From NCBI RefSeq assembly GCF_016405855.1, contig NZ_JAEFCA010000001.1:758170-822169 (forward strand): a stretch of 64,000 bases of DNA, read 5' to 3'. Of the stretch, positions 53,478 through 62,112 are shown piece by piece; position 1 is the stretch's first letter; each line of letters starts with the position of its first letter. Position numbers and translations under genes: made by a program. This DNA comes from Flavobacterium sp. IB48. Lineage in GTDB: Bacteria; Bacteroidota; Bacteroidia; Flavobacteriales; Flavobacteriaceae. The notes below the pieces were generated by a model. The model was not told the origin of the DNA, did not search any database, and was given only the letters and a program-made list of their open reading frames with translations.

Positions 53478-53744
53478 CTTAAGATTCTAAGGCTCTGAGC
53501 CACTAAGTTTCTAAGCTTTTTGCTACGACTCGAGCGATAGCGAACAGGCGAAGCAATTACACGAATTAATACTATTTAAAAAATTAGTGCAATTCGTGGC
53601 AAAAAAACTATGCTCATTTTTGAGCAAAAAAAACTTACTATTTTGAAAACTATTAACCACAAATGTTTGTCGAATTTAAATGCAATGCGAGTGAGAATGA
53701 ATTTTAGTTAAGAAATGCCGACAAGCATGCAAAAAACTACTATT
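53478..53744 (+). repeat. Gap between GH97 and secreted GH13 with repeat fragments
   Basis: The 267-nt gap holds a stretch rich in CTAAG units (53484-53515) and a G/C-rich stretch near 53520-53555. A half copy of the ATTCGTGGC repeat (53590-53600) is also found at 56993 and 57811. A stem TGCTCA / TGAGCA lies at 53611-53626. No convincing promoter or open frame was found. Confidence 0.5.
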
Positions 53745-56700
53745 ATGAAAATCAAAATTACCCCAAGATTATTTCATATTACCAAAGCATTAATTTGCTT
53801 TCTATTATTATTTGCAAGTTCAGTTTATGCGCAAGATCCTCCGCAATATGGAACACCTTTTGCCGGTGTGCCAGACACGAGAGATGTCAATATGTATCAA
53901 GTGCATATACGCCCTTTTAGTGCCAACGGAGACTTAGCTGGAGTAACCGCTAGATTAGACAATATAAAAGCATTGGGCACCAATGTTATTTATCTAATGC
54001 CTATTTTCCCACATGGTACCGATTCTCGCAGTTCGGCTTCTCCCTATTGTATCAAAGATTTTAAAGCCGTGGGTTCTGAATATGGATCTTTAGCCGATTT
54101 AAGAACTTTGGTTGATGGTGCTCACAGTCGCGGAATGGCTGTAATTCTAGATATTGCCATCAATGGAACTTCTTGGGACAACGTTTGGGTTGCTTCACAT
54201 CCTGAATATTACAAGAGAACCGGAACCACGATTCAGCAATTAGGAAACTTCTCCGATATTGCAGCGCTTGATCTTAATAGTTCTGCTACACGAGCAGCCA
54301 TAAAAGATGCCATGCGTTACTGGATTTTTGCTGCCAATATTGACGGTTACCGTTGCGATTATGCGAATAATCCTCCTTTAGATTTTTGGTCTGAAGTGAA
54401 TTCAAATCTTCGAAGCATAACTTCCCATAATTTATTGATGTTAGCCGAAGGCGATAGACAAGAAAACTTTCAGGTTGGTTTCGACATGAATTATGGAGAT
54501 AGATGGTTTCATAGCGGTTTATATGATATTGCTAATGGCGGACCTGTTTCTCAAAGAATCCAAGATCAGACTACTTATGAATATGCTAAAGCTACTGGAA
54601 ATCAGCAAATCGTTAGATATACAGGTAACCATGATACTTATACCAATGATGATGGCGTGAGAAGACCCTTTGTTGTATTTAAAAATCACAACGGAATTGT
54701 TGCCAATTTCTTGGTTTCGGCTTATATGAGAGGTGTTCCTTTCCTAATGAGCGGACAAGAAATTGATTATGAACCAAAAACAGATTGGCCTTGGACAAAC
54801 TTTAAATTTAACTGGTCTCAAAATCCAACTGCTGCAGCCGATTTTGCTAAAATTTTAAACTTTAGAACAACAAGTGCCGCAATCAGACGTGGTGATTTAA
54901 CAACTTATGCAAATGACGATATCAGTATTTTCACTAAAACATTAGGTTCAGAAAAAGTAATCGTAATGTCGAATTTGAGAAATGCGGCTAAATCATATGT
55001 TATTCCAGCAGCTTTGGCAGGAACTTATGTTAATCCTTATAACAATAATGCTTCTGTGACTTTAACTGCAGGTGCTACACGTAATTTTGCTGCTTACGAA
55101 TATTTAGTTTTAACCAATACAAATGCACCTGTTGTTGCGGTTACAGGAGTTTCTGTTAGTCCAACTACGGTAACTGTTGGTTTAGGATCAACACAGCAAT
55201 TAAATGCGACAATTGCTCCAGCAAATGCAACCAATCAAAATGTAACTTGGACATCGAGCAATACAGCTGTTGCAACTGTAAATGCTTCTGGTTTAGTTAC
55301 GGCTGCAGCAGCAGGAACAGCAACAATTACGGTTAAAACAGTTGACGGAAATAAAACAGCAACTTCGGCTATCACTGTTGCTGCAATTCCTGTTTCTTCT
55401 GTAGCAGTATCTCCTACCTCAGCAAGTTTGTATGCAGGAAATACACAACAGCTTACAGCGACAATCTCTCCTACAAACGCAACGAACAAAAATATAACTT
55501 GGAGTTCAAGCAATACCGCAATTGCAACGGTAAATGCAAGCGGACTTGTAACAGCAGTTGCTGCAGGAACTGCAACGATTACAGCAACGACACAAGACGG
55601 AAACAAAACAGCTTCGGCTACAATTACGGTTAATCCGAATACCAATTTTACTGTTTATTTCTACAAACCATCAAATTGGGGAACTGGAATTAAAATCTAC
55701 TATTGGAATACTTTACCAACAGGAGTTTTAGCAACCGTAAACTGGCCAGGAGTAAACATGACCGATGCTGGAAACGGCTGGTACAGCTATACTTTTACAA
55801 ATGTAACTTCGACCAATTTAATTTTCAATGACGGAACAAACCAAACAGCAGATTTAAGCAGAGATAAAAACGGATGGTACATGAACAGCGCTTGGTACGA
55901 TTCTAATCCAGGAACTGGTGTTGCGGTTACAAGTGTTAGTTTAAGTCCAACAACAGCTTCATTAAACGTTGGCGGAACACAGCAATTAACCCCAACAATT
56001 CTTCCTGCAAATGCAACTAATAAATCGGTAACCTATAGTTCAAACAATACAGCTGTCGCAACTGTAAATGCTTCTGGTTTAATTACCGCTGTAGCGAATG
56101 GAACAGCAACAATTACCGTTGCAACTGTTGACGGAAACAAAACCAGCACTTGTTTGGTATCGGTTACAACAGCTTCAGGAGGAGGAAATTACTACACGAT
56201 CAAAAACAGATGGACAGGCGCTTATTTATCTGACGCAGGAACAAATACAGGTTACGGAACATCTGTTTCTGGCAACAATTACAAATGGCAAAAAATCGCA
56301 ATTGATGCCACTTATTTTGTTCTTAAAAACGTAGCAACAGGAGAATTAATGAATATTGAGGGCCAGACAGGAAATGTACAATGTAACATAACCGATACTA
56401 CTTTCTGGAGCGCGCAATGGTCTAGCGATTACATTGACGGAACTTGGGTTCGTTTAAGAAACAGATGGCAAACCGGAAATATTATTCATATCGAAAACCA
56501 AACTGGTGCTGCGCAATACGGAAATTCGCAAGACGGCTGGTACAGCGCTCAATGGCAATTGGAACCAACAACTGTAGGCACATCAAGAATGATTTCAAAC
56601 GCAGAAGAAGTTTCTGCAACAGAACCAGTAATCGGTATTTACCCAAATCCAGCTACAAACAATGTATTTAATATTTTAATGCCAGAATTAGCAAGTGGAG

Positions 56701-56861
56701 ATACTGCAGAAATTTTCGTTTCTGATTTGAACGGAAGAACTCTTCTAACTGAAAGACTTTCATCTTCAGGGCAAGTAAATCATCATTTATCTTCTGGAAT
56801 TTATATTGTAAATATTATTTCTAAAGATTTTAATGTGACCAAAAAACTGATTGTTAAATAA
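53745..56861 (+). CDS. Large secreted GH13 alpha-amylase-like enzyme with Ig-like, starch-binding and ricin-like modules and T9SS signal
   Basis: A 1038-residue secreted multidomain enzyme. The signal peptide ends near SSVYAQ (about residue 30). The GH13 domain (about 35-455) has nucleophile Asp205 (GYRCDYANN), acid/base Glu235 (LMLAEGDR) and Asp297 (TGNHDTYT). Region I reads DIAINGTS, with Gly141 where nearly all GH13 enzymes and the paralogue at 49858 have His. Next come two BIG_2 Ig-like domains (about 463-630). A CBM26-like starch-binding module follows (VYFYKPSNWGTGIKIYYW ... WPGVNMTDAGNGWYSYTF, about 632-722), then a third BIG_2 domain and a ricin-like lectin domain (NRWTGAYLSDAG ... 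RNRWQTGNIIHIENQTG, about 812-945). The T9SS sorting domain ends the protein from IGIYPNPATN. I start at ATG 53745, since 53715 and 53727 add residues before the signal peptide. Confidence 0.93.
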   Translation: MKIKITPRLFHITKALICFLLLFASSVYAQDPPQYGTPFAGVPDTRDVNMYQVHIRPFSANGDLAGVTARLDNIKALGTNVIYLMPIFPHGTDSRSSASPYCIKDFKAVGSEYGSLADLRTLVDGAHSRGMAVILDIAINGTSWDNVWVASHPEYYKRTGTTIQQLGNFSDIAALDLNSSATRAAIKDAMRYWIFAANIDGYRCDYANNPPLDFWSEVNSNLRSITSHNLLMLAEGDRQENFQVGFDMNYGDRWFHSGLYDIANGGPVSQRIQDQTTYEYAKATGNQQIVRYTGNHDTYTNDDGVRRPFVVFKNHNGIVANFLVSAYMRGVPFLMSGQEIDYEPKTDWPWTNFKFNWSQNPTAAADFAKILNFRTTSAAIRRGDLTTYANDDISIFTKTLGSEKVIVMSNLRNAAKSYVIPAALAGTYVNPYNNNASVTLTAGATRNFAAYEYLVLTNTNAPVVAVTGVSVSPTTVTVGLGSTQQLNATIAPANATNQNVTWTSSNTAVATVNASGLVTAAAAGTATITVKTVDGNKTATSAITVAAIPVSSVAVSPTSASLYAGNTQQLTATISPTNATNKNITWSSSNTAIATVNASGLVTAVAAGTATITATTQDGNKTASATITVNPNTNFTVYFYKPSNWGTGIKIYYWNTLPTGVLATVNWPGVNMTDAGNGWYSYTFTNVTSTNLIFNDGTNQTADLSRDKNGWYMNSAWYDSNPGTGVAVTSVSLSPTTASLNVGGTQQLTPTILPANATNKSVTYSSNNTAVATVNASGLITAVANGTATITVATVDGNKTSTCLVSVTTASGGGNYYTIKNRWTGAYLSDAGTNTGYGTSVSGNNYKWQKIAIDATYFVLKNVATGELMNIEGQTGNVQCNITDTTFWSAQWSSDYIDGTWVRLRNRWQTGNIIHIENQTGAAQYGNSQDGWYSAQWQLEPTTVGTSRMISNAEEVSATEPVIGIYPNPATNNVFNILMPELASGDTAEIFVSDLNGRTLLTERLSSSGQVNHHLSSGIYIVNIISKDFNVTKKLIVK
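55131..56173 (+). repeat. Three DNA-level repeats encoding BIG_2 Ig-like domains
   Basis: Units at about 55131-55383, 55386-55635 and 55920-56173 encode similar domains with the shared core TVNASGL. The third is separated from the others by the starch-binding module, so copies were moved or duplicated around it. Confidence 0.75.
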
Positions 56862-56882
56862 GCTGGTTTTAGCTGAAAAATC

Positions 56883-56914
56883 AAGGCGTATGAAAATTTC
56901 ATACGCCTTTTTTT
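56883..56914 (+). terminator. Terminator of the glucan utilisation locus
   Basis: 12-bp stem (AAGGCGTATGAAA / TTTCATACGCCTT region) with a tiny loop and seven T, 22 nt after the last stop codon. Confidence 0.92.
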
Positions 56915-56924
56915 ATTTTATTTT

Positions 56925-56984
56925 GCCACAGATTAAAAGGATTTAAATGATTTTTTAATCTTCAAAATCATTTAAATCTGTGGC
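56925..56984. repeat. GCCACAGATT dispersed inverted repeat, copy 2
   Basis: GCCACAG at 56925 and CTGTGGC at 56984 enclose 14-nt perfect inner arms ATTTAAATGATTTT / AAAATCATTTAAAT. It is followed by two ATTCGTGG motifs (56993-57020), the outer-arm motif of the nested element at 57681. Confidence 0.78.
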
Positions 56985-57031
56985 AAAAAAAGAATTCGTG
57001 GAAATTTGTGGAATTCGTGGCGAATCTTTTT

Positions 57032-57586
57032 TTAAAACGAATAATTCAGAGCAACTCCAAAATCATTCTTTAAATTGATATCATTTTTTATGATTGCAGG
57101 TTTAAACGCTAATCTTTCATCTACATTAAATTGAGATAAAGCTGCATCAACATTAGCATCTATAATGTTTAAAACATAAAAACCAATCATAAACAGAGCC
57201 GATAAATCTCTGTTTCTCTGATAGCCTTTTTGGGCCGTAATTAATTGGCTTTCGCTTAAACCAGCCAAAAATTCCGAATCACTTTTTTTTCCTTCCAATC
57301 TGTTTTTATATTCATCTCTGTACAAATTGTAGCTTTTCTGATTATCAATGTACAAATATGCACTTGTACCTATTGCTCCATAAACTAAAGGAAGTTTCCA
57401 ATATTTTTTATTGTAGATCTGACCTAAACCTGGTAAAACAGCCGAATAAAATGCAGCCTTTGCAGGACGAAGCGGGTCAATGGTTTCCGATTTTAGAGAA
57501 TCATTTAAAATGTTTTTATTTTTTCCCTGAGCGAAGATTGTAGTTAATCCTAAGAATAGAAAAAGGAGAATAAATTGGTTCTGCAT
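57032..57586 (-). CDS. DUF5683 family protein
   Basis: A 184-residue protein with a signal peptide or first membrane segment ending near TTIFAQ (residue 20). The family hallmark is PLRPAKAAFYSAVLPGLGQIYNKKYWKLPLVYGAIG, with further helices (AYLYIDNQKSYNLYRDEY and DLSALFMIGFYVLNIIDANVDA). The C-terminus has alternating residues ending in NYSF. DUF5683 proteins in this phylum commonly lie next to parB, dapB and lepB; here the gene stands alone between repeat elements and mfd. The function is unknown. I see no clear promoter. Confidence 0.88.
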   Translation of the reverse strand: MQNQFILLFLFLGLTTIFAQGKNKNILNDSLKSETIDPLRPAKAAFYSAVLPGLGQIYNKKYWKLPLVYGAIGTSAYLYIDNQKSYNLYRDEYKNRLEGKKSDSEFLAGLSESQLITAQKGYQRNRDLSALFMIGFYVLNIIDANVDAALSQFNVDERLAFKPAIIKNDINLKNDFGVALNYSF

Positions 57587-57680
57587 ATAAAGTTGTCTTT
57601 GAAAATTTGACTCAAAGAAAACTTTTTAGTTCTAAGATTTTTCTTAAATAAAAGATAAAGAAAGCTTAATTTTTTTATTT

Positions 57681-57820
57681 GCCACCAATTTCACGAATTC
57701 ACACGAATTTTTTAAAACAATTATTGCCACAGATTAAAAGGATTTAAATGATTTTTTTAATCTTCATAATCTTTTTAATCTGTGGCAAAAAAATTCGTGT
57801 GAATTGGTTCAATTCGTGGC
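57681..57820. repeat. Nested double inverted repeat just past mfd
   Basis: Outer arms of 33 nt (57681-57713 and 57788-57820) match at 29 positions. They contain GCCAC ... AATTCACACGAATTTTTT and its complement. Inside, the GCCACAGATT element occupies 57726-57786 with its own arms. The structure starts 11 nt after the mfd stop codon and has no T-tract typical of a terminator. Confidence 0.8.
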
Positions 57821-57831
57821 AAACTTTATTT

Positions 57832-60800
57832 TTACTCCTCAAACAATTCCATCAACTCCAGCGCACGTTTTATCGACTTCACATTTTCAAAAGTCAATAA
57901 CAAACGTAATCCGTTTACGGTTTGTTTTTCTTTCATTTTGCAGAGATTACTATGCTTTTGAACAAAATTCAAGACATTCCTAAACTTCACCGATTGATAA
58001 TAATCAGACTGCTGATCCGAGACAAAATAACCGATCATTTTGCCTTGTTTCAGAACTAATTTCTCGATTCCAACTTTTGTTGCAATCCATTTAATTCTGA
58101 TGCTGTTTAATAAAGCAACAGCAGGTTTTGGCAATGGTCCGAAACGGTCAATTAGTTTTTTCTCAAATTCTTGTAATCCAGCTTCATCTTTTATTGCACC
58201 TAATTCGTTATATAAAACCAAACGTTCTGAAACGTTATTAATATATTCGTCTGGGAATAATAATTCGAAATCGGCATCAATTTGAATATCTTTTACATAT
58301 TCTTTGGTGTCAATATCATTTTCTTCAGGATACAAATCTTTGAATTCGTTTTCCTTCAATTCTTCAATCGCTTCATTCATGATTTTTTGGTACGTATCAA
58401 AACCAATTTCATTAATGAAACCGCTTTGTTCTCCACCTAATAAATCTCCTGCTCCACGAATCTCCAAATCTTTCATCGCAATGTTGAAACCGCTTCCTAA
58501 TTCGCTGAATTGTTCCAAAGCCTGAATACGTTTTCTCGCATCTTCAGTCATCGACGAATATGGTGGACAGATGAAATAACAAAATGCTTTTTTATTGCTT
58601 CGGCCAACACGCCCGCGCATTTGATGCAAATCTGACAATCCAAAATTATTGGCATTATTGATGAAAATGGTGTTCGCATTTGGAACGTCCAAACCACTTT
58701 CGATGATTGTAGTTGCCACCAAAACATCAAAATCTCCGTTCATGAAACCTAACATCAGTTCTTCGAGTTTCGCGCCGTCCATTTGTCCGTGACCAATTCC
58801 GACTCTCGCATTTGGAACCAAACGCTGAATCATTCCGGCCACTTCTTTAATATTTTCGATTCTATTATTGATAAAGAAAACCTGTCCGTTTCTTTGAATT
58901 TCATACGAAATCGCATCACGGATAATTTCTTCATTAAAACCAACCACATTCGTTTCAATCGGATATCTATTTGGCGGAGGCGTTGTAATTACCGATAAAT
59001 CTCGAGCCGCCATTAACGAAAACTGTAAAGTTCTCGGAATTGGCGTTGCTGTCAAAGTCAGCGTATCAACATTCGCAGCAATAGTTTTCAGTTTATCTTT
59101 TACGTTAACACCAAACTTTTGTTCCTCATCAACAATCAATAATCCTAAGTCTTTAAAAACTACATTTTTGTTTACTAACTGATGCGTTCCAATAACTATA
59201 TCCAGTTTTCCTTCGGCTAAATCTTTTAGCGTTTGTGTTTTTTGTTTTGCCGTTCTGAATCGGTTTAAGTAGCCAATTGAAACCGGCATATCTTTTAAAC
59301 GCTCTGAGAAAGTTCTATAATGTTGGTAAGCCAAAATGGTTGTCGGAACTAAAACGGCAACTTGCTTACTATTATCAACCGCTTTAAAAGCAGCACGAAT
59401 CGCAACTTCTGTTTTTCCAAAACCAACATCACCGCAGACCAAACGATCCATTGGACGATCACTTTCCATATCGGCTTTTACTTCTGCTGTCGATTTGGTT
59501 TGATCTGGCGTATCTTCGTAAATAAATGAACTTTCTAATTCATTTTGAAGATAACTATCCGGCGCAAATTGAAAACCTTTTTCTAAACGACGTTTTGCAT
59601 ACAACTGAATCAAGTTGAACGCAATATGTTTTACACGGGCTTTTGTTTTCTGTTTTAAAACTTTCCAAGCGTTCGATCCTAGTTTATATATTTTCGGAGG
59701 CGTTCCGTCTTTTCCGTTGTATTTTGAAATTTTATGAAGCGAGTGAATGCTCACATACACAATATCATTATCGGCATAAACCAATTTAATGGCTTCTTGC
59801 GTTTTGCCTTCGACTTGAATTTTCTGCAAGCCGCCGAATTTTCCAATTCCGTGATCGATATGCGTTACATAATCGCCAACCGAAAGTGCAGTTAATTCTT
59901 TAAGCGTGATATTCTGTTTTTTCGAATACCCGTTTTTAATATTGAATTTATGATAACGCTCAAAAATCTGGTGATCGGTATAAGCTGTTATTTGATTTTC
60001 TTCATCAATAAAACCTTGGTATAAAGGCAATACAATCGTATGATATTGCTTTCTGATATTTTCTGAATTGGCTTCGTCTAAACTTTCAAAAATATCATGA
60101 AAACGTTTTGCCTGAGTATCATTCGAACAAAACAGATAATTGACATATCCGTTAAAATGATTGTCGCTTAAATTATTCAGCAATAAATCAAATTGTTTAT
60201 TGAAAGATGGCTGAGGCTGAATATGAAATTCGAATTTCTTAGTTGTTTTATAAACTGGTCTTGAAGCCAATTCTACAACTGAAAAATCCAAAGATCTTTT
60301 TATAAATGACGCCTGATTTAAAAATAATTGTTCTGGCGTAGCATGTTTTATTTCTTTCGACAATTTCTCAAAAGCTTCTTCTGCTCTTGCAAATTGTTTG
60401 TCTAATTGACTAAAAAGTCCTTCGGTATTTTGAATGAAAACAACTGTTTTTTCGGCAATATAATCTAAGAAACTCTCACGGTTTTCCTGAAAAAGTTTAT
60501 TTTCAACATTTGGGATAATCGTGATTTTTTTATGCGTTTCTACAGATAACTGCGTTTCAACATCAAAAGTTCTTATGCTATCTACTTCGTTTCCAAAAAA
60601 CTCAATTCTGTATGGGTGATCGTTTGAAAAAGAGAATACATCGACAATTCCTCCACGAACCGAAAATTCGCCAGGTTCTGTAATAAAATCTACTCTTTTA
60701 AATTCGTATTCGAATAAAACTTCGTTGATAAAATCAATTGAAATTTTATCGTTCAGCGCCACTTTCAGCGTGTTTTTATCAAGTTCTCTTCTCGTAACTA

Positions 60801-61197
60801 CTTTTTCAAAAAGTGCTTCAGGATACGTAACAATTACGGCTGGTTTTTTTCTTGAGTTAATTCGATTTAAAACCTCAGCGCGAAGCAGAACATTGGCATT
60901 ATCGGTTTCATCAATCTGGTACGGACGGCGAAATGACGCTGGATAAAACAATACATCTTGTTCTCCAATCATTTGCTCGAGATCGTTTAGATAATAAGCC
61001 GCTTCTTCTTTGTTGTCTAAAACAATTAGAAAAGGCAATTCTGTTTTCTTGAAAACAGAACGTATAATAAATGAAACAGCAGATCCTAATAATCCGCTGA
61101 TATTCATTTTTACTTGGTTTCCTTCCAGTAAACTTGATGCAATCTGCTGTGCTTTTGGCAGATTATCGTATGTAGTATATAAGGCGTTTTTACTCAA
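57832..61197 (-). CDS. mfd: Transcription-repair coupling factor
   Basis: DNA translocase that removes RNA polymerase stalled at damage and recruits UvrA. It has 1121 residues, close to E. coli Mfd (1148). The UvrB-like N-terminal part is followed by the RNA-polymerase-interacting domain near residue 436 (LTALSVGDYVTHIDHGIGKF). The translocase has Walker A GDVGFGKTE near residue 588, DEEQ near 689, TATPIPRTLQFSLMAARDLS, and motif VI QMRGRVGRSNKKAF. A C-terminal TRCF domain ends the protein. The start codon is TTG at 61197: an in-frame TAG lies at 61221-61219, no ATG or GTG lies between, and the next ATG would remove a conserved N-terminus. The start overlaps the lipoprotein gene by 8 nt, so the two are coupled. 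Confidence 0.97.
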   Translation of the reverse strand: MSKNALYTTYDNLPKAQQIASSLLEGNQVKMNISGLLGSAVSFIIRSVFKKTELPFLIVLDNKEEAAYYLNDLEQMIGEQDVLFYPASFRRPYQIDETDNANVLLRAEVLNRINSRKKPAVIVTYPEALFEKVVTRRELDKNTLKVALNDKISIDFINEVLFEYEFKRVDFITEPGEFSVRGGIVDVFSFSNDHPYRIEFFGNEVDSIRTFDVETQLSVETHKKITIIPNVENKLFQENRESFLDYIAEKTVVFIQNTEGLFSQLDKQFARAEEAFEKLSKEIKHATPEQLFLNQASFIKRSLDFSVVELASRPVYKTTKKFEFHIQPQPSFNKQFDLLLNNLSDNHFNGYVNYLFCSNDTQAKRFHDIFESLDEANSENIRKQYHTIVLPLYQGFIDEENQITAYTDHQIFERYHKFNIKNGYSKKQNITLKELTALSVGDYVTHIDHGIGKFGGLQKIQVEGKTQEAIKLVYADNDIVYVSIHSLHKISKYNGKDGTPPKIYKLGSNAWKVLKQKTKARVKHIAFNLIQLYAKRRLEKGFQFAPDSYLQNELESSFIYEDTPDQTKSTAEVKADMESDRPMDRLVCGDVGFGKTEVAIRAAFKAVDNSKQVAVLVPTTILAYQHYRTFSERLKDMPVSIGYLNRFRTAKQKTQTLKDLAEGKLDIVIGTHQLVNKNVVFKDLGLLIVDEEQKFGVNVKDKLKTIAANVDTLTLTATPIPRTLQFSLMAARDLSVITTPPPNRYPIETNVVGFNEEIIRDAISYEIQRNGQVFFINNRIENIKEVAGMIQRLVPNARVGIGHGQMDGAKLEELMLGFMNGDFDVLVATTIIESGLDVPNANTIFINNANNFGLSDLHQMRGRVGRSNKKAFCYFICPPYSSMTEDARKRIQALEQFSELGSGFNIAMKDLEIRGAGDLLGGEQSGFINEIGFDTYQKIMNEAIEELKENEFKDLYPEENDIDTKEYVKDIQIDADFELLFPDEYINNVSERLVLYNELGAIKDEAGLQEFEKKLIDRFGPLPKPAVALLNSIRIKWIATKVGIEKLVLKQGKMIGYFVSDQQSDYYQSVKFRNVLNFVQKHSNLCKMKEKQTVNGLRLLLTFENVKSIKRALELMELFEE

Positions 61198-61801
61198 CTT
61201 TCTGTATATTATTTTGATCTATTGGCGGAGCAGAACTTGGAATTGCGCGCGTTGTGTCTAACATTTTAAGAAAATCGGCTTCTCCTTCTTCTTTCGGAAT
61301 CTTAGCTCTCTCAACAATTTTGTCCATTTGTCTTTCTAACGAAATCAGCTCTTTATTGATTTCTTGTATCAAAAACACCACTTTATCATCTGGAATGGTG
61401 CTCAAATGAATAAATAAATCCAGCATTTTAATTTTGGTAATCAAAATAGAAATACGGCTTTTAATCTGTGGTTGATTGAATTGAGCCGGAATATTATTGT
61501 TTAAAGCCATTGCTTTCTTAGAAATCGCAGTCGATTTTTTCTGAAACGCACCAATGGTTTTTCTAGGCTTTTCTCCAATTTCTTTTATAAACTCGCGCCA
61601 TTCTGTCCATGAATTCAATTGTGATTCTGAAATTTCATTAATAGGCTCGTCTAGAAAAGTCCAGCCTTTATTTATATTGTTAAAAATAGCTTCTTTCTTT
61701 TTTGCCTCTTTTGCATTTTCCGCAAGGCGTTTTTCATTTTCATTTTGGCAAGAAAACAATACAGTTGTCAAAAGCAGAAAAAGAGATATTTTGTATTTCA
61801 T
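61190..61801 (-). CDS. Hypothetical lipoprotein co-transcribed with mfd
   Basis: A 203-residue protein. The signal peptide ends in VLFSC (Cys18), a good lipobox. A charged, Lys/Glu-rich helix follows (NENEKRLAENAKEAKKKEAIF), then mainly helical sequence with long amphipathic segments (ILITKIKMLDLFIHLS and VFLIQEINKELISLERQMDKIVE). No enzyme motif is visible and I do not recognise the family. Its last 8 nt overlap the mfd start, so it is the first gene of a two-gene unit. Whether a lipoprotein has any role with Mfd is unknown. A minus-strand -7 element is at 61821-61828. Confidence 0.82.
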   Translation of the reverse strand: MKYKISLFLLLTTVLFSCQNENEKRLAENAKEAKKKEAIFNNINKGWTFLDEPINEISESQLNSWTEWREFIKEIGEKPRKTIGAFQKKSTAISKKAMALNNNIPAQFNQPQIKSRISILITKIKMLDLFIHLSTIPDDKVVFLIQEINKELISLERQMDKIVERAKIPKEEGEADFLKMLDTTRAIPSSAPPIDQNNIQKVE

Positions 61802-61820
61802 TTATTAAAATGTTAGGCTG

Positions 61821-61828
61821 CAAAGTTA
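61821..61828 (-). promoter_or_regulatory. -7 element for the lipoprotein-mfd unit
   Basis: TAACTTTG on the minus strand, exact TAnnTTTG, 19 nt before the lipoprotein start. The -33 element is unclear. The rest of 61829-62082 is AT-rich with no open frame. Confidence 0.5.
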
Positions 61829-62082
61829 CGAAGTAAATTTACAATTATGAATTCTGTTTTTATGCTAAAGATTCTATAAATCAAGGTTATTTTTTTCGTC
61901 TTTGCTGACGTTAATTAAGACGCTTTTTTCTGTTTTATCCTCTTAAAAAATGAACTTTATTTCAGAAAATAAAAAGGCACAAAGACACACCCCTGTAAAA
62001 GTGAATAATCCAACAAAAAAACTTTTAAATTATTGAATTAATAATTTATACTCCAAAAAAACGCATTTGATTACGAAAACGT

Positions 62083-62090
62083 TATATTTG
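62083..62090 (+). promoter_or_regulatory. -7 element for the L-threonine dehydrogenase gene
   Basis: TATATTTG, exact TAnnTTTG, 22 nt before the ATG. The nearest TTG (62067-62069) is only 13 nt away, shorter than usual. Confidence 0.5.
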
Positions 62091-62112
62091 TCTATCTAAA
62101 AATCATGAGAAA

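Noticed and set aside
55235..55645. 136-codon minus-strand open frame opposite the Ig-like repeats
   Set aside because: It mirrors repetitive Ala/Thr/Val codons of the GH13 gene, has no export or domain logic, and lies wholly inside a real gene.
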